NCBI RefSeq assembly: GCF_002865645.1
Contig: NW_020194691.1
Location: 1,488,001 to 1,552,000 of the forward strand
DNA from: Hyaloscypha bicolor E
Taxonomy: Eukaryota > Ascomycota > Leotiomycetes > Helotiales > Hyaloscyphaceae
Length of the DNA stretch: 64,000 bases
Direction of reading: 5' to 3'
Shown one piece after another: positions 1-12,192 of this stretch (position 1 is its first letter; the number at the start of each line of letters is the position of its first letter). Under the pieces are notes generated by a model, which saw nothing but the letters and a program-made list of their open reading frames with translations, was not told the DNA's origin and made no database searches. The translations under genes were made by a program, and so were the position numbers.

Positions 1-1120
1 CTCGGTATATATTTTTACTACTTCTCTAATTAGCTTTATAATAAGAGAGCTAGCTAAAGGGCTATTTAAAAGTAATAGAAATAGTAAAAGTAATAGAAAT
101 TCGTTATTACTAACTTTCTATAATCCGGTACTAGTAAGAATAATTATAGGTAATAAAGAAATATAAGTAATAATTAGTTTAGTTTATTAATTTCTTATAA
201 TACTATTATTAAGGAATATATATAATAAGGTAATAGGGCCTATATTAAGGTCTAGTCTAGTAATAATAATATTAGCTATAATTCAGATATATTACTTTTC
301 TTCCTAAATAATATTAACTAAGGGTTATATAATAGCAAGTCCCTTATTATTTTATTTAATATAAATACTATTATATTATAAAGTAGCTCATAATTTATAT
401 AATATATATTAATTTAGATAATTAAGTACTTTAAGATTAAAATTACTAAAATCCTTTTTAAATAATTCCCAGAAATTATTATTAGTTAACTTCTCTATCT
501 TATACTAAAATAGTCTAGTATTAAGGTAATCTAGAACTTTCTTATTACTATAGGTAATTAGGTTAATATTACCTTTCTACTTCTTTACCTATATATATTT
601 ATCTTATAGTTCCGCTATATTAAATCCCTAGAATTAAGCCCTTCTTAATATATATATAATTTATAATAAGAAAGATTTAAAAGTAAGATAGTTTATAGTA
701 AGTTTATAGAAAGGGTTTAGTAGTAAAAATATCCAGATACCTGGTTTAGATACTAGATACCCTAAATATCTAGGGATATTATAGGTATTAAAGTAAATAT
801 TTTGCCCTTAAATATTTTATTTATAATAAGAAATTTAGGAAATGAAATATTATAATTCCGGGAAAATCTAAAACTTAAAGAACTTAATTTAATAGTAAAA
901 TCAAAATAATAATTAAAGAGCTTTAAGGGTATATATAAAGTATATATTCCGGAGAAAATATCTTATAAATATAGGTATTATATAAATAGAAAAGATAGGT
1001 TCCAAGAAAATAGTCTTAGGGCCAAAAGAAATTAGTTTTAAAGAATAATAGATAGTTAAATAAATAAATAATTAAATAGCTAATTACTTATTAATTAGTA
1101 AGAACTAGAGTTTTCTTTTT

Positions 1121-1310
1121 TAGGCTACCGGATACTTTATAAAGTTAATAAGTAATTTCCTCCTTTAATAAAATAGTTATTAGTCCTTAGTAAGAGCTAG
1201 CTATTTTCTTTCTTAGGCTACCGGATACTTTATAAAGTTAATAGGTAATTCCCTCCTTTAATATAAACTAGTTTAATTTTACTATAGGCTACCGGATACT
1301 TCTTTAGCTT
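1121..1310. repeat. Three-copy direct repeat (TAGGCTACCGGATACTT)
   Basis: The motif TAGGCTACCGGATACTT starts near 1121, 1214 and 1284. The first two copies are followed by the same tail (TATAAAGTTAATARGTAATT) and a CCTCCTTTAATA segment. The copies are unequally spaced and sit in decayed AT-rich DNA, so this is probably a remnant of a subterminal or satellite repeat. Confidence 0.6.
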
Positions 1311-3119
1311 AAAAGATTCTATTCTCTAATCTATATATATAAACTAATTAGTATTAGTTTACTAGTAATACATAGTACTATTATATAAGTATAAAAGTAC
1401 TATTTATATAAGGTTAGTAAAGTTATTATTATTTAGAAATAAGAATTATAATATTATAGTATTAATATATAATCCCTAAATCTACTAAGCCTAAAGGGGT
1501 CTAGTTTACTAGTTGAGTTACTAATAAAATACGAGGTTATATAACTATATCCCGTATTCTATATTTCATTACTTATATTCTATTACTTATATCCCGTATC
1601 CCGTATCTCGTAACTATATATATAACTCCTAAAGAAATAGCTATACTAATAAATACTTATAATAATATTTATTATTTTTATTTATATTTATATTTTAAAG
1701 CTAGCTCGTTTAAGAATTCTTTTATAAAAGGGTTTTATTTTAGGATTTAGTATTAGAATAATTCTATATTTAAAGCTCTTATATTTTATTACTTATTTAA
1801 AAAGCTAGTTTATTTATTATTTTTTAAGTATTTTAGATAATATATTTTCTAGTAAAATATTAATTCATTTAATATTTCTTATAATTTGACTTTATTAAAT
1901 TCTAATAAATATTAAACTAGTATTTTAATTATTATATTATCTAAATAAAGAATTAGTTATTTATAAATATATATACTTTTTTTAAAGTTTTTTTTTAGGG
2001 CTTTCCTAATTATTATTAGGGCTTTTTTAAATTTTATTAATTTAATAATATAAACTAGGCTATTATTTTAAATATTTATAAAGGCTTTTAATTACTAGTT
2101 TTATTATTTATATTAGGCTATTATATTAATATAATTATTAATATAATTATTTTAAATACAAATTTATAAATTTCTGGTTTTAAAATTCTTATAAATATTA
2201 TTATAAATCTAAATAGTTATTTTAATATCTAATTTTTTTTTAAATAATAACTATTATTATAAATTAATAATAATAATTAAATAATATTAGAATAATATTA
2301 GAATAATTCTTTATACTAATTCTAATTTTTATATTTCTAATTATATATTTATATATATATAAATATAATAATATAAACTATTATAAAAATAAACTAAAAA
2401 GCTATAATTTTATTAATAATATAATTATTTTAGCCTAAAAAATTATTAGAGCTATAATTTTAAAGTACTTATAAAAATACAAAATACTTTAATTTAAATA
2501 ACTTCTAATTTAGTAAATATTTATTTTTATTAAGTTTTTCCCTAAAATAGTTTTATAAAAATATATTATATTTAGCTTATAAATAGAATTCGCGAAATAG
2601 TAATAGCTTTATTAAACTTAAATATACTTATTTAAAATATAATTTAAATTAAATATAAAATAGCTTAAAATATAATAATTAATTTAATTATTTTCTTATT
2701 AATATATTTAATATATTTAATTTATTTTAGATTTAAGCTAAAAATTATTTTAAACTATTATATTTCTGTTTTTAATATAATTATATATATTATTATTAAA
2801 TTATTTCTTTATTTAGTAAAATATAATTTATATTAATAAAAAGGCCTGGCTTAGACTAGAAAGATATATTTTTATTTATTATCTTTTTATTTTAAACTAG
2901 ATTCTTTTATTAATATATATTATATTTTACTAGATAAAAAAATAATAAATTAATAAAAGAATTAGGCCTCTAGTTATTTTCTTAATTCAAATAAAGAAGT
3001 TTCTATTTATTTATTATAAAAGCCAAAATATATTTCTTTATTTAGCCCTTTTATTTAGTTATAATTCTTTTCAACTTCTTAATTATTATAATAGTTATCT
3101 TACTATTTATAGTTTTAAA

Positions 3120-3245
3120 TTTAAGCCCAAGCTTTAGCTATTTAGCTATTAAAATTCAAGCTTTAATTATTTAGCTATTAAAATTAAGCTTTAATTATTT
3201 ATTTATTAGAACTCAAGCTTTAGCTATTTAATTATTTAAATACTA
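3120..3245. repeat. Short tandem repeat, about 40-bp unit
   Basis: About four degenerate units built around CAAGCTTTAGCTATTTAGCTATTAAAA follow each other. They differ mainly by C/T and G/A transitions, as expected in RIP-eroded DNA. No function is suggested. Confidence 0.5.
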
Positions 3246-3734
3246 GGCTATTTATATTAATTTTAATAATTAAATAACCGAAATTTCAAGCTATTTTTAA
3301 AGAAATATTTAATAATTAAATAGCCTGAATTATAAGCTATTCTTATTAATAATATATTAAGTAATAAAATAAAATATATATTAAAAAAATAATTTAATTT
3401 AATTAATTTAATTATCTTAAAATTAATATAATAATTATTAAATAATATATTTAAAACTTTTTTATAAATTATATAAGTTATAAATTTAAAAATTAATATT
3501 TATTAATAATAAATAATAAATAATTAATATAAATATTAATAATTCTATTAGTATTTAAATTATATAATAGATTTTAAATATAAAAAAAAAGCAAAAAAGT
3601 AGTTAGTTCTTGGTTTAATTTTGCCTTTTATTATAATATTATTAATAAATTATAAAAGTAATTAAATATATATATATAAATCCGAATTAAAATAATTAAT
3701 ATATTATTTATTAATTTCGATGGCTAATTAATAA

Positions 3735-4056
3735 GAAATCTAAGGGGATAATTCTATGAAATTATAGTATGACCTGTACCGTTACGCTATCTCTATATAA
3801 AACTGTCCCTCCCAGCTCGGGGGACAATTCTATGAAATTGCAGTGTAACCTATACCGTCACGCTATCTCTGTGTAAAACTGTCCCCCCTCCTAGCTCGAG
3901 GGACAATTTTATGAAATTACAGTGTGACCTATACCGTCACGCTATCTCTGTATAAAACTGTCCCCCCTCCTAGCTCGAGGGACAATTTTATGAAATTGTA
4001 GTGTGACCTATACCGTTACGCTATCTCTGCGCAAAAATGTCCCCCTTCCCCTCACT
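3735..4056. repeat. Tandem array of four foldback units (about 80 bp each)
   Basis: Four consecutive units each begin with GGGGACAATTYTATGAAATT and end with TATAAAACTGTCCCCC or a close variant. The two ends are inverted copies of one another (GGGGGACARTTYTA). The middle of each unit holds GTGAC-CTATACC-GTCAC, again an inverted pair, so a single strand of each unit could fold into an imperfect hairpin over most of its length. Units are separated by CCTCCTAGCTCGAG. Differences between units are almost all transitions. The array marks the border between the AT-rich desert and the decayed genes that follow. Confidence 0.8.
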
Positions 4057-4116
4057 TAAGGCCCTTTAGAGTTATTGAGCTAGAGATATTCTTAGCTTAT
4101 TCTTATTAGTTATAAT

Positions 4117-5773
4117 TACAAATATTTATATATATTATCATATAACTTCTTGTTTTCTGCATAATCGTAATTCTTATTAAACTACAGGGATTTATTTTCG
4201 CAATTACTACACTTGCATTCCCGCCGATATTAGAATCCCCGTTTCTTATAACCGCAACGAGCGCCGCATCTTCCTTTATATCCATACGCAAAAGAAATCC
4301 GCTCGATTTTTCTCATGATTTCTTTTGCCCAGTTAATATCCCCAGTGCGAACATTATAGTCCTCGGGATGCCTCTCCATATCCGTCTTAATATAATGAAA
4401 GATATTACGTAGTTAGTTAGACGGTTCTTTATTAGTAATCTGGTCTCGGTGGCTAGCAATAAAGAGCCAATCTGGAAGAGTTCGCTCAATAAAGGTCCTT
4501 TTGGGCCAGCCCATCCCACCTCTCATATAACAATTAGTAAGCATTATCGGTGCGTGAATTATAGCGCTAGGCATGATTAAGGTTTGGCCAGGTACTAACG
4601 AGATTACGCGGATCCAGCTCGGATCAGGATTCCAATCTAGTCCGTGGGTTCTAAACTCTTCGAGAGCAGATTTCTTCTCTTCTGGTTATAGGTGATCGAG
4701 CATGACAATAGCCTAATACTTGATTATTAATGGCCATTCTTGGCCTTTGCTATATATACTATCGGTTTCCAAACGTACCCACGTCGTTACAGCGCTCGAA
4801 TCCACATGCCATCCAGTCAGACATCCAGCTTGACTTAATAAAGCCCATTATATACAATCTTCAAACCCGGTTTTTCTCTGGACTATGGTAGTAGCCTGCT
4901 TGCTTCGGATTTCCTGAATTTTGCCGTCCCTGAGTATATTACAGGAATCGCGAAGGAGGGGAAAGTAAGTCGAAAAGCCGGGCGGCGAGAGATCGATACC
5001 GATCAATGGAATCGTAATATTCAGGAGATTAAAAGGGTTATTAACTATTTGACCAGCTAACGTATTAAAATAGGTAGCGATTTCTTGTCCTATTCTAGCT
5101 TTAGTATCGATCGTGGACTTTGCTAAGTCTAGTATCTGAATATTAATCTCTCGCGTCCCAGCGGTCTGGCAATACTCAATCATATCTTCTATCGCGATTA
5201 CGGGAAGGCTGCTGCTCCACTCTTCGTCCACCAGGACGAGGATGCCGGGGTAGGGATCTCTCTCGAGTACGCCTCGCAGCTCTTTGCCATTAACAAGTCT
5301 GAGGGTCTTTTTAATACCGGAACATGTGGCAGGTGCTCCTTGGTAAATATTATTAGTCCGCGTTCGCCACTTAAGTCCACCGTCCCCTTGTAACATAATT
5401 ATTAGCTCTGTCCGCGCTGGGTGGCCAAACAATCGCAGTTGCATAGCATCGAATGCCTCTTTAGCTTTTCTTCGCATTTCTTGGTTCTTGGCTTTCTTCA
5501 AGGCTTCCTTCTTATTTGCCCGAGACATTCGCTTTTGCTCCGCTGCCTTCGCAGTAACCTTGGCCTTTCTCTGAGCCTTAGCAGCTACCTTTACGGCCTT
5601 TGAAGCGGCCTTGGCATCTTTCCTGGCAGCCTTTGCAGTTCTTCTATAATAAATAGTCAGTCATTCTCACTTCCATATATGGTCAGCTAATTTGCCTACT
5701 GTGGCCCATTTTGCCGCTCTCTCTGCCTTCGCTTCTTGTCCCTCTTATATTCCCTGGTCCTTTGCCTAGCCAT
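4117..5773 (-). pseudogene. RIP-decayed JmjC-type (cupin) 2-oxoglutarate dioxygenase gene
   Basis: A minus-strand reading frame runs in one phase from about 5640 to 4117. It is broken by TAA/TAG codons (for example 4848-4850, 4182-4184) where CAA or CAG would fit. From the N-terminus it shows an ATG at 5773-5771 opening a basic Arg/Lys-rich stretch, a probable short intron near 5640-5690, an Ala/Lys-rich helical segment, a 200-residue globular part (4851-5528), and then a double-stranded beta-helix oxygenase core. The core carries AGCLTGWHVD (an H-x-D metal site) at about 4800-4830 and PGQTLIMPSAIIHAPI (distal His) about 200 bp further on, then CYMRGGMGW. The C-terminus is Cys-rich (CGARCGY, then ECKCSNC), suggesting a zinc-binding tail. 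The family normally acts on chromatin or nucleic acid. TET/JBP would be an alternative oxygenase family, but the order of motifs fits JmjC better. The gene is dead as written. Confidence 0.72.
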
Positions 5774-6596
5774 ACTTTCGTTCTCAGTATCAATATTACA
5801 TTGGCGTTAAAGGGATTCTCCTAATAGCTAGAGCTAATTAACGCGTCGGGCTCGGCGTGTTGGATTAGCGGCCTGATATAGGAGGATCCCCTGCTGGTTT
5901 CGTGAGAATCGTGATTGCTGCCGACAAGAGGGTCAAATAAGACGCCGTCTCTCGGAGATTTGCTAGAGGCAGATAATTAATGGAAGGTTCGTATAGCCTG
6001 GTGTGGGGGGTGCGTCTGGTAGGGGTTGAGGTTAATATGGGGATAGTAGAATTGACCAAGTATTAGTTAAAGCAGTCGCCGAGAGCTAAGAGGAATAGAG
6101 GGCAGACTCCTCGATCCTAATACAGAGAATCGAGAGGTTATGGCGGCGCTGGGGAGGTTAACGGTATGGTTACGGTAAGGTGCTTGAAAAATGCCCGCTA
6201 AGTTGAGGCTAGCGGAAGACCCATTATGCAAAGAGGCACAAAATCAAATTATTTATCAAATATCTTATTCGGAATATATTTTGCTATTCCTTATACCTTT
6301 TCCTTTTCCTTTCTTTCCTTGATATCCCATCCTACTATCCATGCTATGCCGCAAATACCGGCAAACCTGGTCCACCAGCTCAGCATGCTTTGTTATGCCT
6401 TGATTACCGCCGACCTTGCATATGGCAAGCCATCTTATATTCCCTCCCACTAGAAATCTCTGCTAATTCAAGATCCCCGAGATACAAGATATTTGCCTGT
6501 TCCTCCCAAATTAAAAACACGTTCCTCCAAATAAATATTTCATATATTCATGCCCATCCCCACCCTTTCCAATATAACTACGTTATTTTTCCTAAG
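5774..6596. other. Spacer, no supported gene
   Basis: This lies between two decayed minus-strand genes. Reading frames here are short, and the plus-strand ones at 6226-6620 have low-complexity composition (Ser, Tyr, Pro, Leu) with no relatives I recognise. Probably spacer of the same repeat block. Confidence 0.4.
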
Positions 6597-7302
6597 CCTC
6601 CTCGGTATTCTCATTCTTGATAACAAGTTCGCTAGTTAAAAGCAAACGAGCTTTCTTATTCTTCTCCAAGAACTCCTCCTTATTAATCTCCTGCAGCTCG
6701 TCGCCCTTGTAAATAGTATACTTCCTCTTCAAGTTCTTTAATTCCCCCTAAACAAGGTTAGTCAAGAGGGTATATAAAGGATTAGGGGAGTCAGACCTCG
6801 AGACAGCGGACGTCCTCTATACTCTGCTCTTTAGCCTTACAAAAGATAGACTTGAACTTTGGTATTATTAGCTTTAGGGTTTTGAGATAGCAAATAGGAA
6901 GATTCATACCTTTTCCTTGCACTTGCAGATATCCTCCTTCCTGAGTCGGGCTTCCTCTTCTGCCTTTAACCGCTCCTTCTCCTCTTCGTCCTCATAACTC
7001 TCTGCCAGGCCACCCATCTTATTAACCTTGAGCCCGGTAACCTCCTTGGTCAAGTCGACATTCTCGAGCGAATAGACATATTCTTTTATGTCAGTATCTT
7101 CATCCACCCAATTCTGGACCTTAAATTAATCTTAATTACGGAGATGCTATAGGATTACGTCAAGTGGGAGTTTATAGAGTTTGGAAGTGCCTTTGACCTA
7201 ATAAACCCCAGCAGATTTCTCAGATTATTCCTCAACTTGTTCCTGTATAGCATCTTGCCACGTACCTTGCTCCTTTGCATCTCGTGATTTAATCGGCGCC
7301 AT
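6597..7302 (-). pseudogene. Decayed small charged protein gene of the repeat block
   Basis: An ATG at 7302-7300 opens a minus-strand frame beginning MAPIKSRDAKEQGTW. In the first 70 codons it is interrupted by several stops, all TAA or TAG in positions where glutamine fits. It continues through an acidic/basic stretch (YEDEEEKERLKAEEEARLRK) at about 6930-7000. A probable intron with GTATGA donor lies near 6910. A second exon at about 6600-6810 reads through NLKRKYTIYKGDELQEINKE and ends in ENTEEA. The product would be a charged, helix-rich protein of roughly 200 residues. I recognise no family. It shares orientation and decay pattern with its neighbours, suggesting one ancestral element. Confidence 0.5.
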
Positions 7303-7399
7303 TGCAATCTTCCTAAGATTAGTTATAGGAAACAGATTTCAAAGGTGACCGAAGGTATGGCGAGTAATAATTATCGTGTGAGGATTTGTAAGAAGTTAT

Positions 7400-10317
7400 T
7401 CGAATATGATTAAAGTCTCGGGAGAACTCGAGCTCTGCAGGGCAGCCAAAGGCAAGGAAATGCAAGGTGAGGAGATTTCGTCAAAAGGATCAAGGGTAAT
7501 ATCTGGTCAAAAGCTAATCAAAAACGGTTAGGTAGCTTAAAGATAACAACATGCTTTATAGGAGATCCAAGGTAAGGGCACTTATAACTAGAGTGGATAG
7601 ATGGCCTTGTGGATGCGTTTGACCGCGGTCTTGGCATTAATAGTATTAGCGAAGATGGAGATATTTTCCAGAGGAGTACGGACAGCAAATATGAAGGACA
7701 AAGCAAGAGGTTAAAAAGGGAATAAGAACGAATAGGGTATGAAAGAAGCAGGGTTAGCTTGAGAATATATATCGAGCCAAAGCTGAGATATTAGTGAAGT
7801 ACCAAATTCACTACTACTCTCGCTTCCTGAATACAAATATACGGGTTTTAGGAAAAGCTTTACTAAAGTCATAAGAGCCTACGGAATAAGGGTTATGTGT
7901 TTCAAAGGCAATATAACCCTAGAAGGAGATATGTATTTGGTCTAGGCTCACATATAATAAACAAAGCCGGGCAATTAGGTAGTTCGAGGGACGTAATACG
8001 AGATGGCCAAACTATAGGGCATCTCCTTTAATTAGTTAACCCCTTATATAAGCAGGCCCAAAGAACTTCTCTAACTCGGATTTGTCTATTTATAGTCCCT
8101 CTAACTAATTATACACCTCCTTAACTATCTTAACTATACTCGGAATGCCCTTCTTCTCTATTAAAGTATATACACTTTTGAGTGGTCCCTCTGGTCTGAT
8201 TAAATAGTTATTTAAACCCCAAATTGTAAGCTGGCCCGACTTGGTAGCGAGGTTAATCGGTAATATAGTGAGTTAACGAATTTCTTTAAAGCCGCGTATA
8301 GTTAGATCCCGCTTTAATAGGAGGTGGAGAGTATATAATGTCTTTAGGTCCATATAGATAGAACTCTTCTCTGGGTGAAACCGGATATAGTGGCTAGGCA
8401 GTGTTCTAATACTTAGAGTTACGGGATAGTATAAATTAAATTCCGAGTATTGTACTATGTCTCATTCGACGGCAGGAACTAGTGCTTAATACTGGCCGGC
8501 TAGGGAATAGAGACGGAAGGATAAGCTATTTGTATTCACATTAATAAAGATATCCAGCTTTACGTGAATAAGCCCCTCCTTATTACCCTTGTTAGTAATT
8601 AGTAGTAACGTATGAGTAGCGATGAAGTTCTTACCTGTATATCGGTGCGTTTTTGCTCGGCCGCGAGCTTGAGACCTTGGCCACCGAATATATTACCCTC
8701 AGAACCACAGGCTATAGATATGTTTGGCATTTGGGTAAGCTGGCTGACCGAGAGTAGAATATTGGCTAAAGAGGCCATTATTCTTAAAAGAAGAGGGCAA
8801 GTAGTCGCGAGCAAAGGTAACGGATACTGGCTAATGACCTCTCGGTAGCTTAAAGACTAGTATTATGGCGGGAAAGGGAGGCGTGTCCCTTTCGGAAGTC
8901 GGATATTACAAGTGGGTACTATAGTAGATTTTGGTACTTAGACTTGAGGTAAGTCGAAGATTCTGGACCGTATAAGTTTGGATTTTTGTGTCGTATTTGG
9001 AAGAGACTTATAAAAGATTTCCAAGGGGTACTTAAAATAAATCGGACGTGATGAGCAAGCGTGACGTAGTAACGTATTCTCGCGGCGCGGTGGAAATCAA
9101 ATAGGGGTCTAGCGAAATGCCTATTATAAAGTAGTGCAGAATCTATAGTAACCAGATGGTCCTTACCCTTAATCGGTTCTAAATATATAATTTAATTATT
9201 GATCTATTACTATTAAATGAATATGTAATACCTTATAAAATTAGGAAACTATTATTAGATAGAATATCCAGGTAACTATCCTAGGGTGTGGGGCTTAATA
9301 ATAACCGAGTTCCAGTTTATTAGTATAATAAGAACAGAAAGCAAGGAACTAGCACAATTCAACTCAGCGGCTATTCTTCTATATAGATCCCTTTCCTTTC
9401 TTAACCTTAGCCCCTGGTCTAGCTTTCTTGGCCTTCGCTATAGCTGGCTTCCCCTCACACTAGGCTTGCTTTACGAGCTGGTTAACTATAACTAAAGATT
9501 AGCTAGTTAACTATAATTAGAGATACTATAGTAGATACACTCTTATCTCTTCTAGTATCTTGCGATTAATTCAAATCAAAATCTTTATTATTATCCGAGA
9601 TAAACAGGCTAAGGCCAGCCCCAGAAGATAAAGAAAAGAGGGAAGTGGGACGTTATCGAGTTCCTATAAAATTCTTTATGGATTAGCTTATACTCGCTAA
9701 TACAAACAAATAAATCGGAGATATAATTAACTTGCCTGGTCTGCGGTATGTCTTATTAGCTTCTTTTATAGACTTGATTCTGGATCCTCCCCGGCTCATA
9801 CTCTGTTTCCTAGAAACATTGTCCTTACTATCCTGAAAACCGGTTTTCTAATAATGCCGACTGGCTAGTACTTTGGCACGAATCTGACTAGCCACAGATA
9901 TGCCCGCAGTGCTATTAATTAAGCCCTGGTCTTTGCCCAGAGCGCCCGCCTCCTCCCGCGGAGCATTACTAATATTATTAAGGGTATCTGTACCTTTCGA
10001 AAGGCGTGCTAGGGGAGACTATAATACGGAAGCATGGTTCGGGGCTGCTAGTAATCACTTAGCGTTATCCTTGAATGGTTTGGCTATAGGTATAATCTCC
10101 GCTAACTATGCTTTCGTTATAGAAGGTTTGAGGCCGCGACCCAGGGCAAAATCATATGCCCATTTAGTATCTCCCATAGAAACAAGAAGGATATATTTAC
10201 ATATTGCCAACATTAATCCAGGGAAGGCTTTATGGAACTTGTAAATAATTTCTTGCCTTCTCGTTATGGCATGACTCTAATAGGTAATAACGGTCGGATC
10301 TTGCTCTAATGGCACAG
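7400..10317 (-). pseudogene. Decayed minus-strand coding sequence, unclassified
   Basis: On the minus strand, stretches of plausible protein alternate with TAA/TAG stops. Examples are about 8040-8430 (reading through IYMDLKTLYTLHLLLKRDL and ELEKFFGPAYIRG) and 8599-8814. The amino-acid composition is protein-like, but I could not fix a single frame across the whole stretch, so introns or frameshifts must be present. It may be the C-terminal part of the gene starting at 11,946 or a separate gene. No domain is recognisable. Confidence 0.4.
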
Positions 10318-11946
10318 TTATATAAGATCATTATGCCCGTCGATCTCTTCCCACCGAGGCGCACTCAATCCCGCTCGGTATATACGTGTATCTTCCAATA
10401 ATACAGCCTCATTTTCTTGAGTCATAAGGTTATAGTAGTTAATAGGATTAGCCGGTTCGTAGGCAAAGTCGCGTTCTCCTGATCTCGCGCTACTATTAGC
10501 AGCTCTCTGAATATTCTCTGGTAGTGCAACTTCCTTTACTAAAGAAAGTATTAGAGATAATAGCTTGATTCGGGATAGTGTACTCGCAATCGGTATTAGG
10601 GATATATTAGGAAGAAGGGCTGCGGGGGTTTTGCATAGCTCTAGAAAACGGTTAGTAGCCGCAAAGAAGGAGAGAAAGGATGCAATACCGATTGAGAGCT
10701 TGGGGTGCTCAGCTTGTTTCTCGCGGGCGCTCTCGGTAGTGACCGTAATTAGTTTAAACTCCGGAGCATGGTCGAGAATGGCTTGCAAGATATTATACCT
10801 CTCTTCATTTGAGTAGTCATCTACCCAAGCAGTGATTTCCAACATAACCTTGCAATACGATTTAGTAGAGGCGGAGCCAGGACATTTTCTAGTATTGCCG
10901 TTATACGGATTTGCCTATTCCGAGTACCAGGGTGCAAATATAACCGTCTCCTTTATCAGGTTACCTGGCCTCGTATCTATAAGCGGAACACATGTTATTG
11001 CACCATCCTTAATATAAACGGCCCGCGAATTATGCATATATTTCTTGGTATAATTAGATAATTAGTACTAGACCTCATTAGTTAAGAGAGGATTTCGAAA
11101 TCCGAGGTCGTTAAGTAGTCGATGCCACGCCTCCAGGTTGCCAGAAAAGTTATAAAAGTTTATAATTCCATTCTTGTATTAAAAGGTGCGAATGAACCTC
11201 CTTTACTGCTCGTCAAACTGGATATTATTCTGTTACTGCATGAGCCTTAGAAGAGATATGCCACCAAGCTTTTGCAGGGGCTTGTCATCTGGAAGGCAGA
11301 AGTCTTCGGCGTCCAACTTGAGTAATTGTTTCGCACTCAAACGGTGATAGAATATTCCCACCCAGCCCTTGCTACCAGTGAGAGCATTATCGGCTTCCTC
11401 GTTTTCACCATTACTCTAATCAATATTACTTTGGTCATTATTATTGGGTTAATTATTACCACATCGATCATTAGGGTAGCGTTTCTGGCTAGCACCTGTT
11501 AACTGGGTGCGCGCCTTCTTGTGGGGACGGTCGTGGGGTTGATCATCATCTCCACTGCTTCATTGCCGGCTTAGCTGCGTCTTGCTAATACGAGGTGTCT
11601 GGTTCGTTTGCTTGGCCATTATCTCAACTAGCTCGTCGGCCTGTGGATCGGCCTGTTCTGCTTCTTCGTCACTTGCCAACGCCTTCAACCGCCTTTTCTC
11701 CCGCTTGACTTAATCAATGCTGCGCGAAACATCTTCGATAGGGACCAAAAACGCCAATGTAGTGCCATTGCCGTACCGTGCCTCCTTGATTCCTTTCCCT
11801 TTATTTACCTTGTGTCCTTGGCTAACAACGCCCAGAGCTTTGATACGACGGTCTAGCGATCGCTTATCTGAGGGAGCTTCAGGGTCACGTTAGTACAGTT
11901 CGCCCAGACCACGTCCGATAGTAGGGTGTCGTTTCTTTAGAGGCAT
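10318..11946 (-). pseudogene. Large unclassified decayed gene, N-terminal part, divergent to the KDZ transposase
   Basis: An ATG at 11,946-11,944 (MPLKKRHPTIGRGLGELY) opens a minus-strand frame that stays in one phase down to 10,318. It is interrupted by about a dozen stops, nearly all TAA/TAG at likely glutamine codons, plus at least one TGA. The last 175 codons (10,845-10,318) are uninterrupted. The protein has a basic start, a Lys/Arg-rich helix (VKREKRRLKALA), an acidic/Gln-rich linker, then a globular part with WVGIFYHRLSAKQLLKLD and WVDDYSNEERYNILQAILDH. I recognise no known family. It begins 246 bp from the KDZ transposase start, on the opposite strand, so the two could share a promoter. 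Confidence 0.55.
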
Positions 11947-12192
11947 TGGGAAATTTGCGGTATAAAAGCGTAAAGGCAGAATTAGTTCAGAGAGCAGACT
12001 CCGTCAAAGGGCATATGAGGGTGCTTATGAGAGTGGGACTATCTGAAACCTGAGAGATAGAAACTGCAGTTCTATTTTTAGTATAGCTTTTACGCTACAC
12101 GTGATGTGGGGTAGCTACCTCACGTTTCATGCTTCAGTTTTCCCCAAACTCCACGAGCAATTGGCACCACGGCTTTTTACCTCATTAACAAT

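Larger units (their letters stand above)
1..3734. repeat. AT-rich, RIP-like desert without genes
   Basis: This stretch is extremely AT-rich, with long runs of TA-dominated words and no reading frame resembling a protein on either strand. Such blocks in Pezizomycotina usually are transposons eroded by repeat-induced point mutation. Short internal repeats are visible. A motif reading TAGGCTACCGGATACTT recurs at about 1121, 1214 and 1284, and a unit of about 40 bp containing CAAGCTTTAGCTATTTA recurs between 3120 and 3240. I cannot identify the parent element. Confidence 0.75.

Noticed and set aside
4117..5773. TET/JBP dioxygenase as identity of the decayed oxygenase
   Set aside because: Tempting because of the KDZ neighbour, but WHVD, PGQTLIMP and IIHAPI in that spacing fit the JmjC/cupin type better. 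Kept as an alternative.
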